The notes under the pieces were generated by a model that did no database searches, was not told the DNA's origin, and saw only the letters and a program-made list of their open reading frames with translations. From Erpobdella octoculata (Eukaryota; Annelida; Clitellata; Hirudinida; Erpobdellidae), in contig OZ022242.1 of the NCBI GenBank assembly GCA_963978895.1, positions 25,337,424-25,401,423 of the forward strand: DNA of 64,000 nt, given 5' to 3'. Positions 23,149 to 36,755 of the stretch are shown in pieces. How positions within the stretch are numbered: the stretch's first letter is position 1; each line of letters starts with the position of its first letter. The position numbers were made by a program, and so were the translations under genes.

Positions 23149-23218
23149 TTTTCAATCACTCAGTTGATTATAAATGGGCTCAAACTTCGGAATACTAATT
23201 TTAATATTTTTATTTCAG

Positions 23219-23800
23219 GTGGCGAAACTAGCAAGAAAGTTAGCTCGATGAATTTTTATGCATATCGTTTGATGATTCGTCAAAACGCTGACAACCATTT
23301 GCTTCGATTTCGTCAGTTGTTTCAACAATATTGCGTCGACATGTATGTCAAAATTGAAACGGAACGCCTAACTTTCATTCGACTGAATCAAGCCAAACTG
23401 CGTTCAGAGGAGTATATCCATTTACGCGACGCAATCAGCACCGAAGGAGATGCAGCTAACATTGGTCGATTAACTATTCTACCGGCTACTTACATAGGTA
23501 GTCCGCGTCATATGCATGAATATGCGCAGGATGCAATGACATATGTTCGTCATTACGGTCGGCCAGATCTATTCATTACCTTTACCTGTAATCCAAAGTG
23601 GATTGAAATTGTTCAAATGCTGCTTCCCGGACAAACATCAAGTGATCGGCACGACATCACCGCACGTGTCTTCAAACAAAAAATTCGGTCGCTGATGAAC
23701 TACATTGTAAAGCAACACGTTTTTGGTGATACTCGATGCTGGATGTATTCAATCGAATGGCAAAAACGAGGCTTACCTCAGCACACATTCTCATTTGGTT
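23219..23800 (+). pseudogene. Helitron Rep (HUH) catalytic region, frameshift at the HUH motif
   Basis: GGETSKKVSSMNFYAYRLMI, then DLFITFTCNPKWIEI (Rep motif) and ends WQKRGLP. One base is missing at about 23778-23783: the frame changes exactly where the HUH pair (PHAHIL type) should be, and the rest (AHILIWLVEKI) is in the next frame. Rep nicks and joins DNA at the Helitron ends; this copy cannot make an intact protein. Confidence 0.9.
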
Positions 23801-25553
23801 AGTTGAAAAAATTAGACCTGACCAAATAGATGATATCATAAATGCCGAGATTGTTGACGGCAAGTGTTCCAAACGTTATCCACGAAAATTTACGACAGAG
23901 ACCATCACTGGCACTGATGGCTATCCATTATATCGACGTCGATCACCCGATGATAACGGTCGAACTGTCACAAAGAAAGTGAAAGGAAACGATTTCGTGG
24001 TTGACAACAGTTGGATTGTTCCATATTCGCCACTTCTTTCCAAAACATTCAAGACACATTGCAATGTTGAGTATTGCAATTCTGTAAAGTCAATTAAGTA
24101 CATCTGCAAATATGTAACGAAAGGCAGCGATATGGCAGTTTTTAGCAGTCAAAACTCAGATAACGACGAGATTAGACGCTATCAAATTGGTAGATATGTG
24201 AACTGCAATGAGGCAATTTGGCGTATATTCTCATTCTCTATTCACGAACGTCATCCCACTGTTGTCCATTTGGCTGTGCATCTGGAGAATGGTCAACGAG
24301 TTTATTTTAACGCATCAAATATTATTCAACGCGCTGAAACACCTCCAGCAACAACATTAACGAGTTTTTTTGCAATTTGCCAAAGCGATCCATTTGCACA
24401 AACGTTGCTTTACTCGGAGATGCCACGTTATTACACTTGGAACGCTTCATCAAAGAAATTTCAACGTCGGAAGCAAGGCAGTGCGGTTCCTGGACATCCG
24501 GGTGTGTATTCTACTGATGCTCTTGGTCGTATTTATACAGTTCACCCAAAAAACGATGAATGCTTCTATTTGAGGTTGTTGTTGGTCAATGTTTGTGGCC
24601 CAACATCTTTTGTATCACTACGAACTATCAATGGTATAGTGTGCCCAACATATCGTGCTGCATGTCAAGAGCTCAAGTTGCTTGAAAACGATAATCATTG
24701 GGACACGACAATGTCTGAAGCAATTATTTCAGCATCTCCAATTCAGATACGCACATTATTTGCTATTATAATTTCCACCTGCTTTCCATCAAATCCACGT
24801 GAACTGTGGAACAAATACAAAAATAGCATGTCAGAAGACATTTTACATCAAATACGGGTCAGTTCAACTAATCCCGACCTTGAAGTGAATGAAGAGATGC
24901 ATAACCAGGCTTTGCTCTTGATTGAAGACATGTGTTACCTGATGTGTGGTAGTTTGTTAGTCAAGTTAGGAATGCCAGCGCCAGATCGTAGAATGAATGA
25001 TGCTTTTAATCGAGAATTAGAACGTGAACGTGGCTATAATCGACATGAATTAGATCAATTAGTTCAATCGAATGTACCCCTTTTAAACCCTCAACAAAAA
25101 AAAGTGTATGATACATTAATGAAGGCAATCGATAATGGAAATGGTGGCTTATTTTTTCTTGATGCCCCAGGTGGAACTGGAAAGACGTTTCTCATGTCTT
25201 TGATATTGGCCACTGTTCGTGCGAGATCAGACATCGCGGTAGCAGTTGCTTCTTCTGGAATAGCAGCCACATTGTTAGAAGGATGCCGTACGGCTCATTC
25301 AGCATTAAAATTGCCCTTAAATCTTCAAACTACTGAGCAACCAACATGCAACATTGCAAAACACTCTGCAATGGCAAAAGTTTTAGTAGCATCTAAAATC
25401 ATCATCTGGGACGAGTGCACAATGGCGCACAAACGCGCATTGGAAGCACTTGATAGAACACTGAAAGATCTGCGCAATGACTCGCGACATTTTGGAGGTG
25501 CAATGATTTTATTGTCTAGCGATTTCCGCCAAACACTGCCAGTCATTCCATGA
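23780..25553 (+). pseudogene. Helitron Rep C-terminal part and PIF1-like helicase, first half
   Basis: It begins with AHILIWLVEKIRPDQIDDII. The Rep tyrosines are in SIKYICKYVTKGSD (Y-x3-Y). The linker is followed by a SF1B helicase: motif I GGTGKT at about residue 477 of the long frame, IIIWDECTM (motif II, DE), and LSSDFRQTLPVIP. The frame ends in TGA at 25551-25553, where CGA (Arg) is expected. It unwinds DNA during rolling-circle transposition. Confidence 0.92.
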
Positions 25554-26448
25554 TCGACTGCTGCCGATGAAATTAATGCTTCCCTCAAATCATCATATCT
25601 GTGGCGCTATGTGATGAAACTTCAGCTGTCTTCTAACATGAGAGTTGCATTGCTGAACGATCTATCTGCTGAAGATTTCTCCATGCAATTGCTCAACATC
25701 GGTAATGGCCGTGTTCCTGTCGACAAATCGACCGGATTGATTTCTTTTCCTCCCAATTTTTGCACTTTTGTTTCATCGAAAGACGAGCTTATCAATAAAG
25801 TGTTCCCAGACATCATTGCTAATCATAAAAAGAACAAATGGTTGAGTGAGAGAGCAATTTTGGCGGCTAAGAATAAAGATGTGGATGACTTAAATATGAA
25901 TTCAGAATCAAATTTTTGGTACTCTGCATTCATTCAAATCTATTGACTGTGTAACAAATGAAGATGAAACCACTAACTATCCAACTGAATTTTTGAACTC
26001 CTTGGATGTGCCTGGCTTACCACCGCACAATTTACAACTGAAGGTTGGATCAGTAGTTATTATGCTTAGAAATCTAAATCAACCAAAACTATGCAATGGA
26101 ACGCGTTTGGTTTTAAAGAAACTAATGGTCAATGTGCTTCACGCGACGATCCTCAAAGGAAAATTCAAAGGCGAGGAAATACTCATTCCGAGGATTCCTA
26201 TGATCCCAACCGATTTGCCCTTTGAGTTTAAAAGAATTCAATTTCCGATTCGCCTAGCATTTGCTATGACGATTAACAAATCACAAGGCCAATCTTTGAG
26301 TGTTTGTGGTCTGAACTTGGATAATGCATGTTTTTCTCATGGTCAATTGTATGTGGCGTGTTCACGTGTCGGCAGACCATCAGATTTATTTGTTTTTTCG
26401 CCCGATAATAAAACAAAAAACATAGTGTATCATAAAGTGCTGGATTAA
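25554..26448 (+). pseudogene. PIF1-like helicase, second half
   Basis: Continues in frame with NASLKSSYLWRYVM and LSSNMRVALL to NFWYSAFIQI, where a second frameshift occurs near 25925. It then continues with VTNEDETTNYPTEFLNSLDV, a VGSVVIMLRNLN block, AFAMTINKSQGQS (motif V) and GQLYVACSRVGRP (motif VI), ending at 26446. All late helicase motifs are recognisable but spread over two frames. Confidence 0.9.
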
Positions 26449-26618
26449 AGAGAATCGACCCGAGTTCAACCAATGTTTTTCTAATAAACTATTAAAGTGA
26501 ACTTTTTTTTTAATATTTGTTTTCTTTTAAACTTATATATAGGATATTTGTTATTATTGTTTTTTATTGCTTAAAAAATACACTCTTTGAGGTGAAACGA
26601 AGTTCGCCGGGTCCGCTA

Positions 26619-28375
<1,757 letters not shown>

Positions 28376-28410
28376 TTTAAAAATTTATATAATACAAATA
28401 ATAATAATTA

Positions 28411-28452
28411 GGACTGACTGGCCAGTTTCGACTACAGTCATCTTCAGAGTCC
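28411..28452 (-). ncRNA. Hammerhead ribozyme, PLE type, intact core
   Basis: Minus strand: stem I GGACT/AGTCC, core CTGAAGA, T, stem II GAC-TGTA-GTC, core GAAA, stem III CTG-GC-CAG, then TC and the stem I return. All core bases are present. Confidence 0.9.
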
Positions 28453-28933
28453 GTAACCTAAAATGTCGTATTACGTAAACAGCTAAAGAATATATAGTAA
28501 ACATCAACATAGAAATAGTGTTGTGCCTATATTAAATAAATATTTAAATTAAAGTATTTAAAACCAGAGTATGACGATATAAGTAAATTACGAGAGCTTA
28601 TAAAATTGATAAATGAAAAGAAGTATAAAGATAAATTAAATAATAATTATTATTAATAAAATAAAATAAATAAATATAAATAGATAGGACGAATTGAATG
28701 AAGTCTATAATACTAATAATAGAAATTAAAACACTTAAAATTATTAGAAGATTAATGAAATTAAACTATAGGTATCTAGTGACAGTATATTGAAATAAAA
28801 AAGTATGAAATAGAATAATAAAAGGTGAAAAATTTAAATAAAACCATGTGATGAATTAAAATAAAAGTAAACTTATATGAAAAATTAAAATAAACGCATG
28901 ACTGTGCAAATGGGATACATATAGATGATTCAA
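28453..28933. other. PLE D 3' non-coding region
   Basis: AT-rich (runs of AATAATAATTATTATT) between the ORF stop and the hammerhead, as in PLE C. No coding signal. Confidence 0.6.
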
Positions 28934-31804
28934 TTAACGCCGACGTCTTGTAGTTATATTTGAAGACTCAAACAAATGTTGAAATGACACCGCTGGAGCC
29001 TGAGCCTCAGGTGGAGGCTCAGGTGGAGGTTCAGGTGGAGGCTCAGGTGGAGGTTCAGGTGGAGGTTCAGGTGGAGGATCAGATGGAGGCTCAGGTGGAG
29101 GCTCATGTAGGATAGGCGTGGGTAGTTGCACGATGGGAGCTGGTTGAAGAGATGAGTTGGAAAGGTAGTTAACCTCATCACTTAGTAGACCACGGGGAGA
29201 TATACCCAGACGATCGCCAACATCTATGACAGGAGTCAAATAAACCGATCCACAGGAAGTGTTTACCTCATTAGTTTTGTCAGGCTGTACCAAACCAGAA
29301 GCAACGGCCGAATAAGGGGGTCGACTAGTACCGTGACCACAGATTAATAAAGGACCAGAGCTAGTAGCTTTGTTACCACCCAGCATAGCGCCTACCGTCT
29401 GAGACCGAAGCACATTATCATCAGCAAAATCATTAAAGTCAAGATTGAACAGTCGTAAAGTTCTATCAAAGTGTGTATCCTGAGTATTTATTGCTGGTCG
29501 ATATTCTTGTATAAGTAAAGCCTCTGCTATTTTTAATCGACGTGGATCTGAAACACGGTAGAGAATGGTTGTATCATTATCAAGAATCTCGCGAGTAAGA
29601 GACGTTTGATGAAGAGATCGAAAATGAGATTTAATGTTGCCACCTTGCACGTGCATCGTCAACCGTCGAGCCAATGTCGTACGAGTATGCCCGATATACG
29701 ACTGATGTAGACCGTCATGTTTATTGCATTTGAATTCGTAAACAACATTAGTCTCTTTCAATGTACCTGATTTAAAGAGATTATTTCGCATTATCATTTG
29801 GTGGGCTGTTTTTGATTTATAATAAATTGTAAATAGAAGTCGTTGAGTATTTGGCGAAACAACTCTAACATTAGTGTTAATAATGTCACGAATTATTTTC
29901 TCTTCAACTCTATAAGCACTGTGCATCTGAGATCTGTAATATAACCGAATGACCTTGCTTTCTTTTTCATTTTTTAAGACAGGTAATGGTCGTTTACAGT
30001 TATCAAATTTAGCCTTGACAAATTTATTAATGGCATCATCAATTTCAGAGTTGGCAAAATTATTATTGATAAGTGTTGTCCGAATTTTATTTACTTCAAC
30101 ATCGAATCCACACCAGTCCTCGGCCACTCGATAAGCTCGATGTAAATATCCATAAATTACACTTCTTCTGTAACGATCTGGACAGTAACTTGCACCGCTT
30201 ATAGTTTCTCCAGTAGAAGAAGGCTTGGAATAAACAGATAATGCAACACGATCTTCAAATTGTTCAATTAATGTGTCAAGAAATGGTAGTTGTTTATCCA
30301 AGTTGCTCAACTCATATGTAAATTGTAAAACGGAATTCTTTTGAAGACAATTCCGTAAACTGTGCATCTGAGTAATATCCTCACATAAAACGAAGATATC
30401 ATCAACGTAACGTCCATATATCAATGGTCGAACAGAGTCATCAACAAACACTCGGCTCTCAACAAGAGCCATATAAAATTCCGCAAAGGTGGGGCCTAAG
30501 GATGAGCCCATGGCCACGCCATCGACCTGTAAGTATAATTTTCCCTTATAATCTGTAAATGGTACGTCAGTTGTGCAGATTCTGAGAAGATCTAACATTA
30601 TTTTCTCAGGAACCGGAAAGGGAGGTAGAGTAGCGTGATGATACAAGCATTCCAGTATAAATTGAATAGTTTCACCAACCGGAACATTAGTGAAGAGGCT
30701 CACGACGTCAATAGAAGCAATAACACCTTTATACGACGATGAACCCCGTATCAAATCAACAAAATCAGATGTCGATGATAAAGAGTATTTATTTGGGCAA
30801 TATTGTCTAATCATATTATTAATAGACTTCGCAAGTTGATATATGGGTGTGGGGCACTGTGAGATGATTGGTCTCAGTGGTTGGCCTTCTTTATGTATTT
30901 TGACGTTTCCGTATATATACCCCGGAGCATATTCACCAACTATATGTGTTAACTGGTTATCTGGAAGAAGGTAAGGATTAGCAAGAATTATCAAGGAATT
31001 GGCTTTCTTTTTTATGTCATCAATAGGATTACAACTTATGTGCTTGAACTTCATTTCGTCTGATAAGATGTTATCGATTTTTCTAAAATAAACATCCCGA
31101 TCTAGGATGACGTATGAGCTGCATTTATCTGCTCTACGTACAATAATGTGATCATTGTTCTTTAATGATCGAGAAGCCATAATCAATCGCTTAGGTAGAT
31201 ATTGCTGACGATCGCCTCTATGTACATATCCCTCACGATGTAGTAAAGGCTTCAATTTTGTAGTGCAATTTATTTGACCCAATCTGGTTAGCGAAATAAT
31301 ATTTTGATATAAAACTTCAAGTTCAATTCGTTTAACCAACTTGCTATAAGTAGGTTTAACATGGCATCTGTATCCCAGTTGTAAAAAATCATGTTCATCA
31401 CTGTTCAAAGTATAAGTCGACAAGTTAATATAACGTGGAAAATCTTTCTTTAAAAGTATTTCAGAACCATATAAGGCTGATAACTTTTTAATTATAGTAG
31501 TCTTTTTCTTTTTATCAAAATTCTCTGCAAATCGCATTATGGTCGTTTCAATTTGATGACGCATAGCGTTAGATAATGAGGAGCAAAATTCTTGAAACTC
31601 AACATTGTACTTTGCATCATCATGCGAAAACTTAATTCCAGACGATTTCCATTCACGATATAAGATAGAATATTCCTTCGTAGGTATTTTATTATTTCTC
31701 AATAGAAATTCGTCAACAAAAGGAAAAGTACCAGATAACTCGTCTGTTTGTAATGCCACTTTGGAGCGAAATTTATTATGAGTAATATACTTTGGCAAAA
31801 TCCC
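28934..31804 (-). CDS. Penelope-like RT with C-terminal GIY-YIG endonuclease (PLE D)
   Basis: An uninterrupted frame of about 957 PLE codons (the upstream M at 31867 is flanking sequence read through (TA)n). Order, numbered from that M: N-terminal domain 24-230; RT with VGEYAPGYIYGNVKIHKEG (310-328), IDVVSLFTNVP (386-396), VAMGSSLGPTFAEFYM (451-466) and YVDD (487-490); thumb; and linker. The GIY-YIG endonuclease (about 707-800) has EFKC, SYIGHTRTTLARRLTMH and catalytic E in KIAEALLIQEYRPAIN. A long tail carries a (PPPE)n stretch (about 924-955) and ends SSNITTRRRR. The RT copies element RNA at a break made by the endonuclease; the basic end may bind nucleic acid or direct nuclear entry (inference). 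The first 45 or so residues are encoded at the other end of the unit. This is the best preserved protein in the window. Confidence 0.95.
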   Translation of the reverse strand, partial: GILPKYITHNKFRSKVALQTDELSGTFPFVDEFLLRNNKIPTKEYSILYREWKSSGIKFSHDDAKYNVEFQEFCSSLSNAMRHQIETTIMRFAENFDKKKKTTIIKKLSALYGSEILLKKDFPRYINLSTYTLNSDEHDFLQLGYRCHVKPTYSKLVKRIELEVLYQNIISLTRLGQINCTTKLKPLLHREGYVHRGDRQQYLPKRLIMASRSLKNNDHIIVRRADKCSSYVILDRDVYFRKIDNILSDEMKFKHISCNPIDDIKKKANSLIILANPYLLPDNQLTHIVGEYAPGYIYGNVKIHKEGQPLRPIISQCPTPIYQLAKSINNMIRQYCPNKYSLSSTSDFVDLIRGSSSYKGVIASIDVVSLFTNVPVGETIQFILECLYHHATLPPFPVPEKIMLDLLRICTTDVPFTDYKGKLYLQVDGVAMGSSLGPTFAEFYMALVESRVFVDDSVRPLIYGRYVDDIFVLCEDITQMHSLRNCLQKNSVLQFTYELSNLDKQLPFLDTLIEQFEDRVALSVYSKPSSTGETISGASYCPDRYRRSVIYGYLHRAYRVAEDWCGFDVEVNKIRTTLINNNFANSEIDDAINKFVKAKFDNCKRPLPVLKNEKESKVIRLYYRSQMHSAYRVEEKIIRDIINTNVRVVSPNTQRLLFTIYYKSKTAHQMIMRNNLFKSGTLKETNVVYEFKCNKHDGLHQSYIGHTRTTLARRLTMHVQGGNIKSHFRSLHQTSLTREILDNDTTILYRVSDPRRLKIAEALLIQEYRPAINTQDTHFDRTLRLFNLDFNDFADDNVLRSQTVGAMLGGNKATSSGPLLICGHGTSRPPYSAVASGLVQPDKTNEVNTSCGSVYLTPVIDVGDRLGISPRGLLSDEVNYLSNSSLQPAPIVQLPTPILHEPPPEPPSDPPPEPPPEPPPEPPPEPPPEPPPEAQAPAVSFQHLFESSNITTRRRR

Positions 31805-32109
31805 AAATATATATATATATATACAACGCCAATGTAGAGCTAAAATAAACATATAAAACATGTTCAATCATTCATAGAGCAAATTTAAAAAAAGAAAACA
31901 TTATTTTAGTTGAATGAACATCAATCTGTCAGAATCCATATTCATATAGGGATGTACATGTTACTGTTATTTTATTTTCATTTTACTTTTTTTTTTTTTT
32001 TTAATTCTTTATTATACGAACGGCGCAGCGCATTTGTGAAGCGCCTGCGCTTGAATTTGCGCGATACAAATAAACAGATAATAGAATAGAATATATATAT
32101 ATATACATA
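31805..32109. other. Short (TA)n and unassigned sequence
   Basis: (TA)9 at about 31806-31822 and TA-rich sequence at 32090-32109. Between them an AT-rich stretch with a T-run (31988-32001) and GGCGCAGCGCATTTG holds nothing recognisable. Confidence 0.5.
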
Positions 32110-32280
32110 TATAGTTCCCGCTCGCTCACCCGCTCCGCTCATTTTGTGACGGATTTCAAATTTTTTTCTCTATATTTGATTCCCCTTGACTCTCAAGGTT
32201 GTGTGAAAATTTCATTACGATCGGATGAATGGTGTAGCAATGCATAAAGAACATATATATATATACATACATACATACAT
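32110..32280 (-). mobile_element. Helitron 5' fragment
   Basis: Inverse of the 5' segment of the 7212 Helitron: TTCCCGCTCGCTCACCCGC, then CTCAAGGTTGTGTGAAAATT, GAATGGTGTAGCAATGCAT, then (TATG)n. No 3' end. Confidence 0.75.
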
Positions 32281-32281
32281 T

Positions 32282-32456
32282 CATTTGACATTTATTTGCG
32301 TTTATCAGTTTTCACGAAAAAGCCTCGATGTGTCTAAACTTAGAAGACGAAAAAGGCACACTCCATTGAAATACAATTTTTAATGTCCGTCATTTTATTT
32401 CTATCTTGACATGGACTAACTGCAGTTTCGGAAAACTTTTTTCCATTCTCAGACCC
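32282..32456 (-). pseudogene. Degenerate PLE 3' end with dead hammerhead
   Basis: At 32456-32412 on the minus strand the order stem I, CTGAGAA, stem II GGAAAA/TTTTCC, GAAA, CTGCAG, TTAGTCC is that of the PLE hammerhead, but the core reads CTGAGAA where CTGANGA is required. Downstream a decayed version of the KWxxxFN coding block is just visible (ATTGTATTTCAATGGAG). Confidence 0.6.
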
Positions 32457-32539
32457 CGAAAACAAAATAACTGTTTAACGAAATAAAGTGAACCTACCAC
32501 GTGCTATAAATGCAAAAGTCAGAACAGACTAGTTGGGCG

Positions 32540-33509
32540 CAGAGGCGTGGATTCAGCAAAATGTTGAGGGGGGCGAAGATTTTTTAACTTAAACCTAGAG
32601 AATCTTCAAACAAAAATGACCATCCCAATATACATTTGTATGTTGTATTTTCATGTAAATCAGCCTATTAGTTTAAAAAAACAGTTCAAAAAAGTTAAAT
32701 TTTATTTAATATTGAATGCAGACAAAAAGCGTTTAAATTATGAATGTAACAAAGGGTATCGACGTTCTTTCATTTTTTACAAAATTGTCCACTGAATCAT
32801 CAAGATAAAATAGACTAAGGGTACTAAAAGATTGAAAAATACTAGCAGAGATTTAAGTAACTGGATATTAATCAACAAGTATGATAAATATGTTAATTGT
32901 TCCTCAAGCTAGGACAGATACAAGGTTCTAAATTTCATACTAGTTCGATCGGATGGACCGAAAGCGAGCAATCAATCAATCAATCTATTAAATTTCTATA
33001 GCGCTATTTCCTTGGCGTTCAATAGCACTCGGACACGAACTTATTAAACAGATACGTTTTAAGCCCCGACGGAAAACAGTGAGAGAAATAGATTTAGTAA
33101 TAGAAGTAGAAAAAGAGTTCCAGAGAAAAGGACCAGAGTAGGAAAAAGAGTGTTCAGCAAAAGAATGCTTAACAGAAAAAAGAGTGGAGAAGAGCAATTT
33201 TCAATTTTAAACAATAGTAAGCAAATTTTAAAAATCACCTTATATCTAAGAGGAAGCAAGAGAAGAAGAAAAAAATATGAAGAGATATGAGAAAAGTAAA
33301 GAGGTGCGAGAAACTAAGCACTAAAAGATAGAAAAATATTAGCTGTAGATTATAAGTAATATAATTCAAAAAACATGATAAATACTGTTTTTATCAACTA
33401 ATCTAAATACCCGTTCATTGGTTAGCTAGAAAAGATATTTTTTCTATTTGGTGGAAAAATCTTGAGGGGGGCCATGGCCCCCCTCAGCCCCTCCCAATCC
33501 ACGCCTCTG
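32540..33509. mobile_element. Non-autonomous hAT-type element, exact 8-bp TSD
   Basis: The left end is CAGAGGCGTGGATTCAG and the right end is the inverse of CAGAGGCGTGGATTGGG. The duplication GTTGGGCG is at 32532-32539 and 33510-33517. The 970-bp interior has no transposase. Part of it matches 12640-12740 in inverse. Confidence 0.92.
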
Positions 33510-33557
33510 GTTGGGCGGCGACTAGTTGACCTGTACCCTTCCAGAAGCGTCGACGCA

Positions 33558-34298
33558 CAGAGGCGTAGCGAGGGTTTTTGGCGCCCGGGGCGAAACTATA
33601 AATTTTGCGGCCTCCCCCCGTTGCAATGAAGAAGTTAAAGTTTTTTGGCGCCATCTTTTCGCGATCAGTATTTGAAAAAAATGCGGCAAGCAAAAATTTT
33701 ATTTAAAATACCGTAAAGAACAGAAATAATTTTTTTTTAAATCCACAAAACTCAGTGAGAATAAATGTAATAAATAAATGTCAATAAATGCACACACTGA
33801 TGAAATTAAATATGGTCCTTAGGCTGTGTGTCATAAACTTGATGTCATAAAGGAGGTGTGCTGCACAGGGCACAGACGTTCTAGATAGCAAGAGCAGCTT
33901 TCAAAACATTGGCTCTACGTCAACGATGTGAAATGACTGGTGGCTGGAGCATGAAGGGGTCACCAAGTTCCACCTTGCCTGAGCCGGAGATCTGTGCCTA
34001 CCTAGATTGTGGCTGGTGGGTTTGAAATAAAACACATGAGTGACATGGCTCTCTCCCTTCCTAAGAACCTAACAAGTTTGAGGCTGCAGAACAACTAAAT
34101 GGACTGAAGCAGCAGATATACAACTAGACTGTGGACGACATCCTGATGCAAGGAAGGAAACTACTGTTTTTCTTGCATCTTACGCAAACTTTGAGAGAGA
34201 GTTAGTCTAGCATGAATATACTGTATTTTCCTCTTCGGCACCCCCCCCCAAGATGGCGCCCGGGGCAACTCGCCCCCCCCCCGCTAGCTACGCCCCTG
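33558..34298. mobile_element. Non-autonomous hAT-type element, 7/8 TSD
   Basis: The ends are CAGAGGCGTAGCGAGGG and the inverse of CAGGGGCGTAGCTAGCG. The flanks are TCGACGCA and TCTACGCA. The interior (741 bp total) is shared with 4261-4733. No coding capacity. Confidence 0.88.
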
Positions 34299-35499
34299 TC
34301 TACGCAAGCTCACTAAAGCTTCTATTTTCCTAGCAAGTGGCGTAGTTGGTTCACCTTTATTTTTTGCATACCACACTATCTCTAACTTCTTAACATCTCT
34401 CTATTTCTTCTCTATTTGAGATTTGAGAAGCCTGTTCTCATAAGTTATTCTAGTCCTAGTCGCTGATTTTGGTTGTCCTAAGAAATATTTATTAGAAAAT
34501 AATTATAAAAAAAACCGCCGTGGTTCTGCAAATTATTCATAAAAAATTATTATTATAAAAAAACCGCTGTGGTCCTGCAAAATAATCAGAAAAAAATTAT
34601 TACAAAAATGTCCGCCAAAATACATTTCATGCCGGCACAATAGCAATTTTACCGATTATTGCCACGGCGGCCAGTGTTGTTCGGTAACGAAGTAAAAGTA
34701 ACGCGTTACTTTACTTAAGTACATCAGACGTACTTTTTACCTGTAACGGAGTACAGATTATTTTCAGTACTTTTTACTTGTAACGAAGTAATATTTTCGG
34801 ACTTTTACTTCGTTACTTTTCCAGGACAAACCGTTACAAAGTACTGTAAAAAATTAATAAAACGACATAAAGTCTAAATCGATGTTGTATTTATTATCTA
34901 TGATTATTAACGTAATCATTTTCGAACCCCATCTTACTTTTATGTTAGTAGTATTGAAGCTTGTGGGTGGAGCTAAGATTTTCGCGGTCATACTTGTTTT
35001 GGTGTACAATAGATTGTTCGAGATTACCTACTATGGAATCTTCCAAAGGAGCGAACGTGAGCAGTGGTGGCGATGATAGGCGCGTAACAACAATGAACTT
35101 AATTACGAACGCCCATGGCCATATTTAGTTAAAATGTTCAGATTTCAATCGATGGAAGCTAAAACGTTCAGATTCACATGCTTGCTGGGCAAACCTAAAG
35201 TAAAGTAATTATGTGTTTAGCATTCCACAATTCTCCGTCAAACTTGAAGAAACACGTGATACGCGTGCATCCAGCGCATGTATCGAAATACGAAAAATTG
35301 ACAAAAAGGCACGTAAAAATAGAATTTTTTCATTAGTTTGCGTGTTATCAATTAGTTTATCAGTTTTATCAACGCAGTAGCGTTTGAAAGACGATGGAAT
35401 TATGATAAAATAGAGTTAGATGATTGACGAATGACCATTACAAATAGCGGCTTCACTACTTTTACTTTAAAAGTAACTTTAAAGTGCTGTTACTTTTTG

Positions 35500-36755
35500 G
35501 TAATCCTGCAGTATAGCGTCCTGAACCGATTTCGATGAAAAATGACCGGTTTTTTAACGCAAATGATATTTAAAACATAAGTAAAGAAAATAAAAACTAA
35601 TTACGGTAATCCTGCAGTATAGCGTCCTGAACCGATTTCGATGAAAAATGGCCGGTTTTTTAACGTAAATGATATTTAAAACATAAATAAGGGAAATAAA
35701 GACTAATTACTACATAAATAAATGAAAAAAAAACAAAAATTATAGCACTTTAGAACATTTATAAATTACTCCCGAAGTTAACGTAGTTCCCGATGAAGAT
35801 CTATTTATCAATAGCGATAGAAGTGAACAATCGGAATAAAAAAAATTAAAATTAAAGACATTTAAAATAAAAAATAGAAAATTTAGGAAAAGAAATAAAA
35901 AAAATTATGGAAGTAAAAAAATTGAAAAATAATAGTTTGCTTTAGAAGTACGAGTTGCGTAAGCAGCTGCATGTTTAAAACCGTTTCTTTAAATGCGGCG
36001 GTTTTTGCCTTAAGAAAAATAAAAAACATTGAAAACACTAAATTAGCAACAGAACACCAAGAAAAAATAAAATAATATAAAAGTAAATGTACTTGGCTGT
36101 CTTTGCGTTTTTGGTACGATTTCGATCATATTTCTTGGAGCAGAAATTCTGAGTTTTAGAGGTCATGTGGCTAGCAGAACCGTTTGGAGAGCGAAAAAGC
36201 GAGCGAGAAAGCGACCAGGAAGAGAAGAGCAAGCGGGAGCGGGAATGCGATCGGGAGCGGGAATGCGATCGGGAGGGGGAAGGCGATCGGGAGCGGGAAA
36301 GCGATCTGGAGCGGGAAAGTGACCGGGAGCGGGAAAGCAAGCGGGAAGGAAACGGGGTAACAAAAATGATGGGAAAACCCCGGCAACGCTGGATCCCCCG
36401 CTAGTCATAGATAAATTTCCACTCAGCGCTCTGATTTTTTAAAATTTAAAATGCATATTAATTAATTAAAAATGTATAGTAACTTTTTAAAATGTTATTA
36501 TTATTTTATTATGTTATTTTATTTTAATATTAACTCTTCCTAGCTTTTCATTCCTTGAATTGTATTACTCCGCGTGTCAACACTGCCTTTGGATATTTTT
36601 GTTTAAAGTCGGTTTTTAGTAAGTTTTTCTGTAAAATACTTGTTCTTAATATGTTTTGATAATGTTCTATGGTTATTCTATTAAACAGTTTTTTAAACCG
36701 TTTTTCCATCGAAATCGGTTCAGGACGCTATACTGCAGGATTACCCTAATTACAA
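35500..36755. repeat. Repeated GTAATCCTGCAGTATAGCG segment, two direct and one inverted
   Basis: GTAATCCTGCAGTATAGCG with CTGAACCGATTTCGATG is found at about 35500 and 35606 (direct, 106-bp spacing) and inverted at 36712-36748. Confidence 0.85.
36052..36403 (+). mobile_element. Non-autonomous Helitron 3' segment in hAT element 4
   Basis: It interrupts the left copy of the internal duplication: the right copy shows the unoccupied site near 37083. It contains GAGCGGGAATGCGATCGG minisatellite and ends CCCCGGCAACGCTGGATCCC and CCGCTAG before T. The 5' border is approximate. Confidence 0.8.

Noticed and set aside
29949..30134. Small plus-strand ORFs inside PLE D and other well-supported coding regions
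   Set aside because: Shadows of the minus-strand RT/endonuclease gene with no motif of their own.
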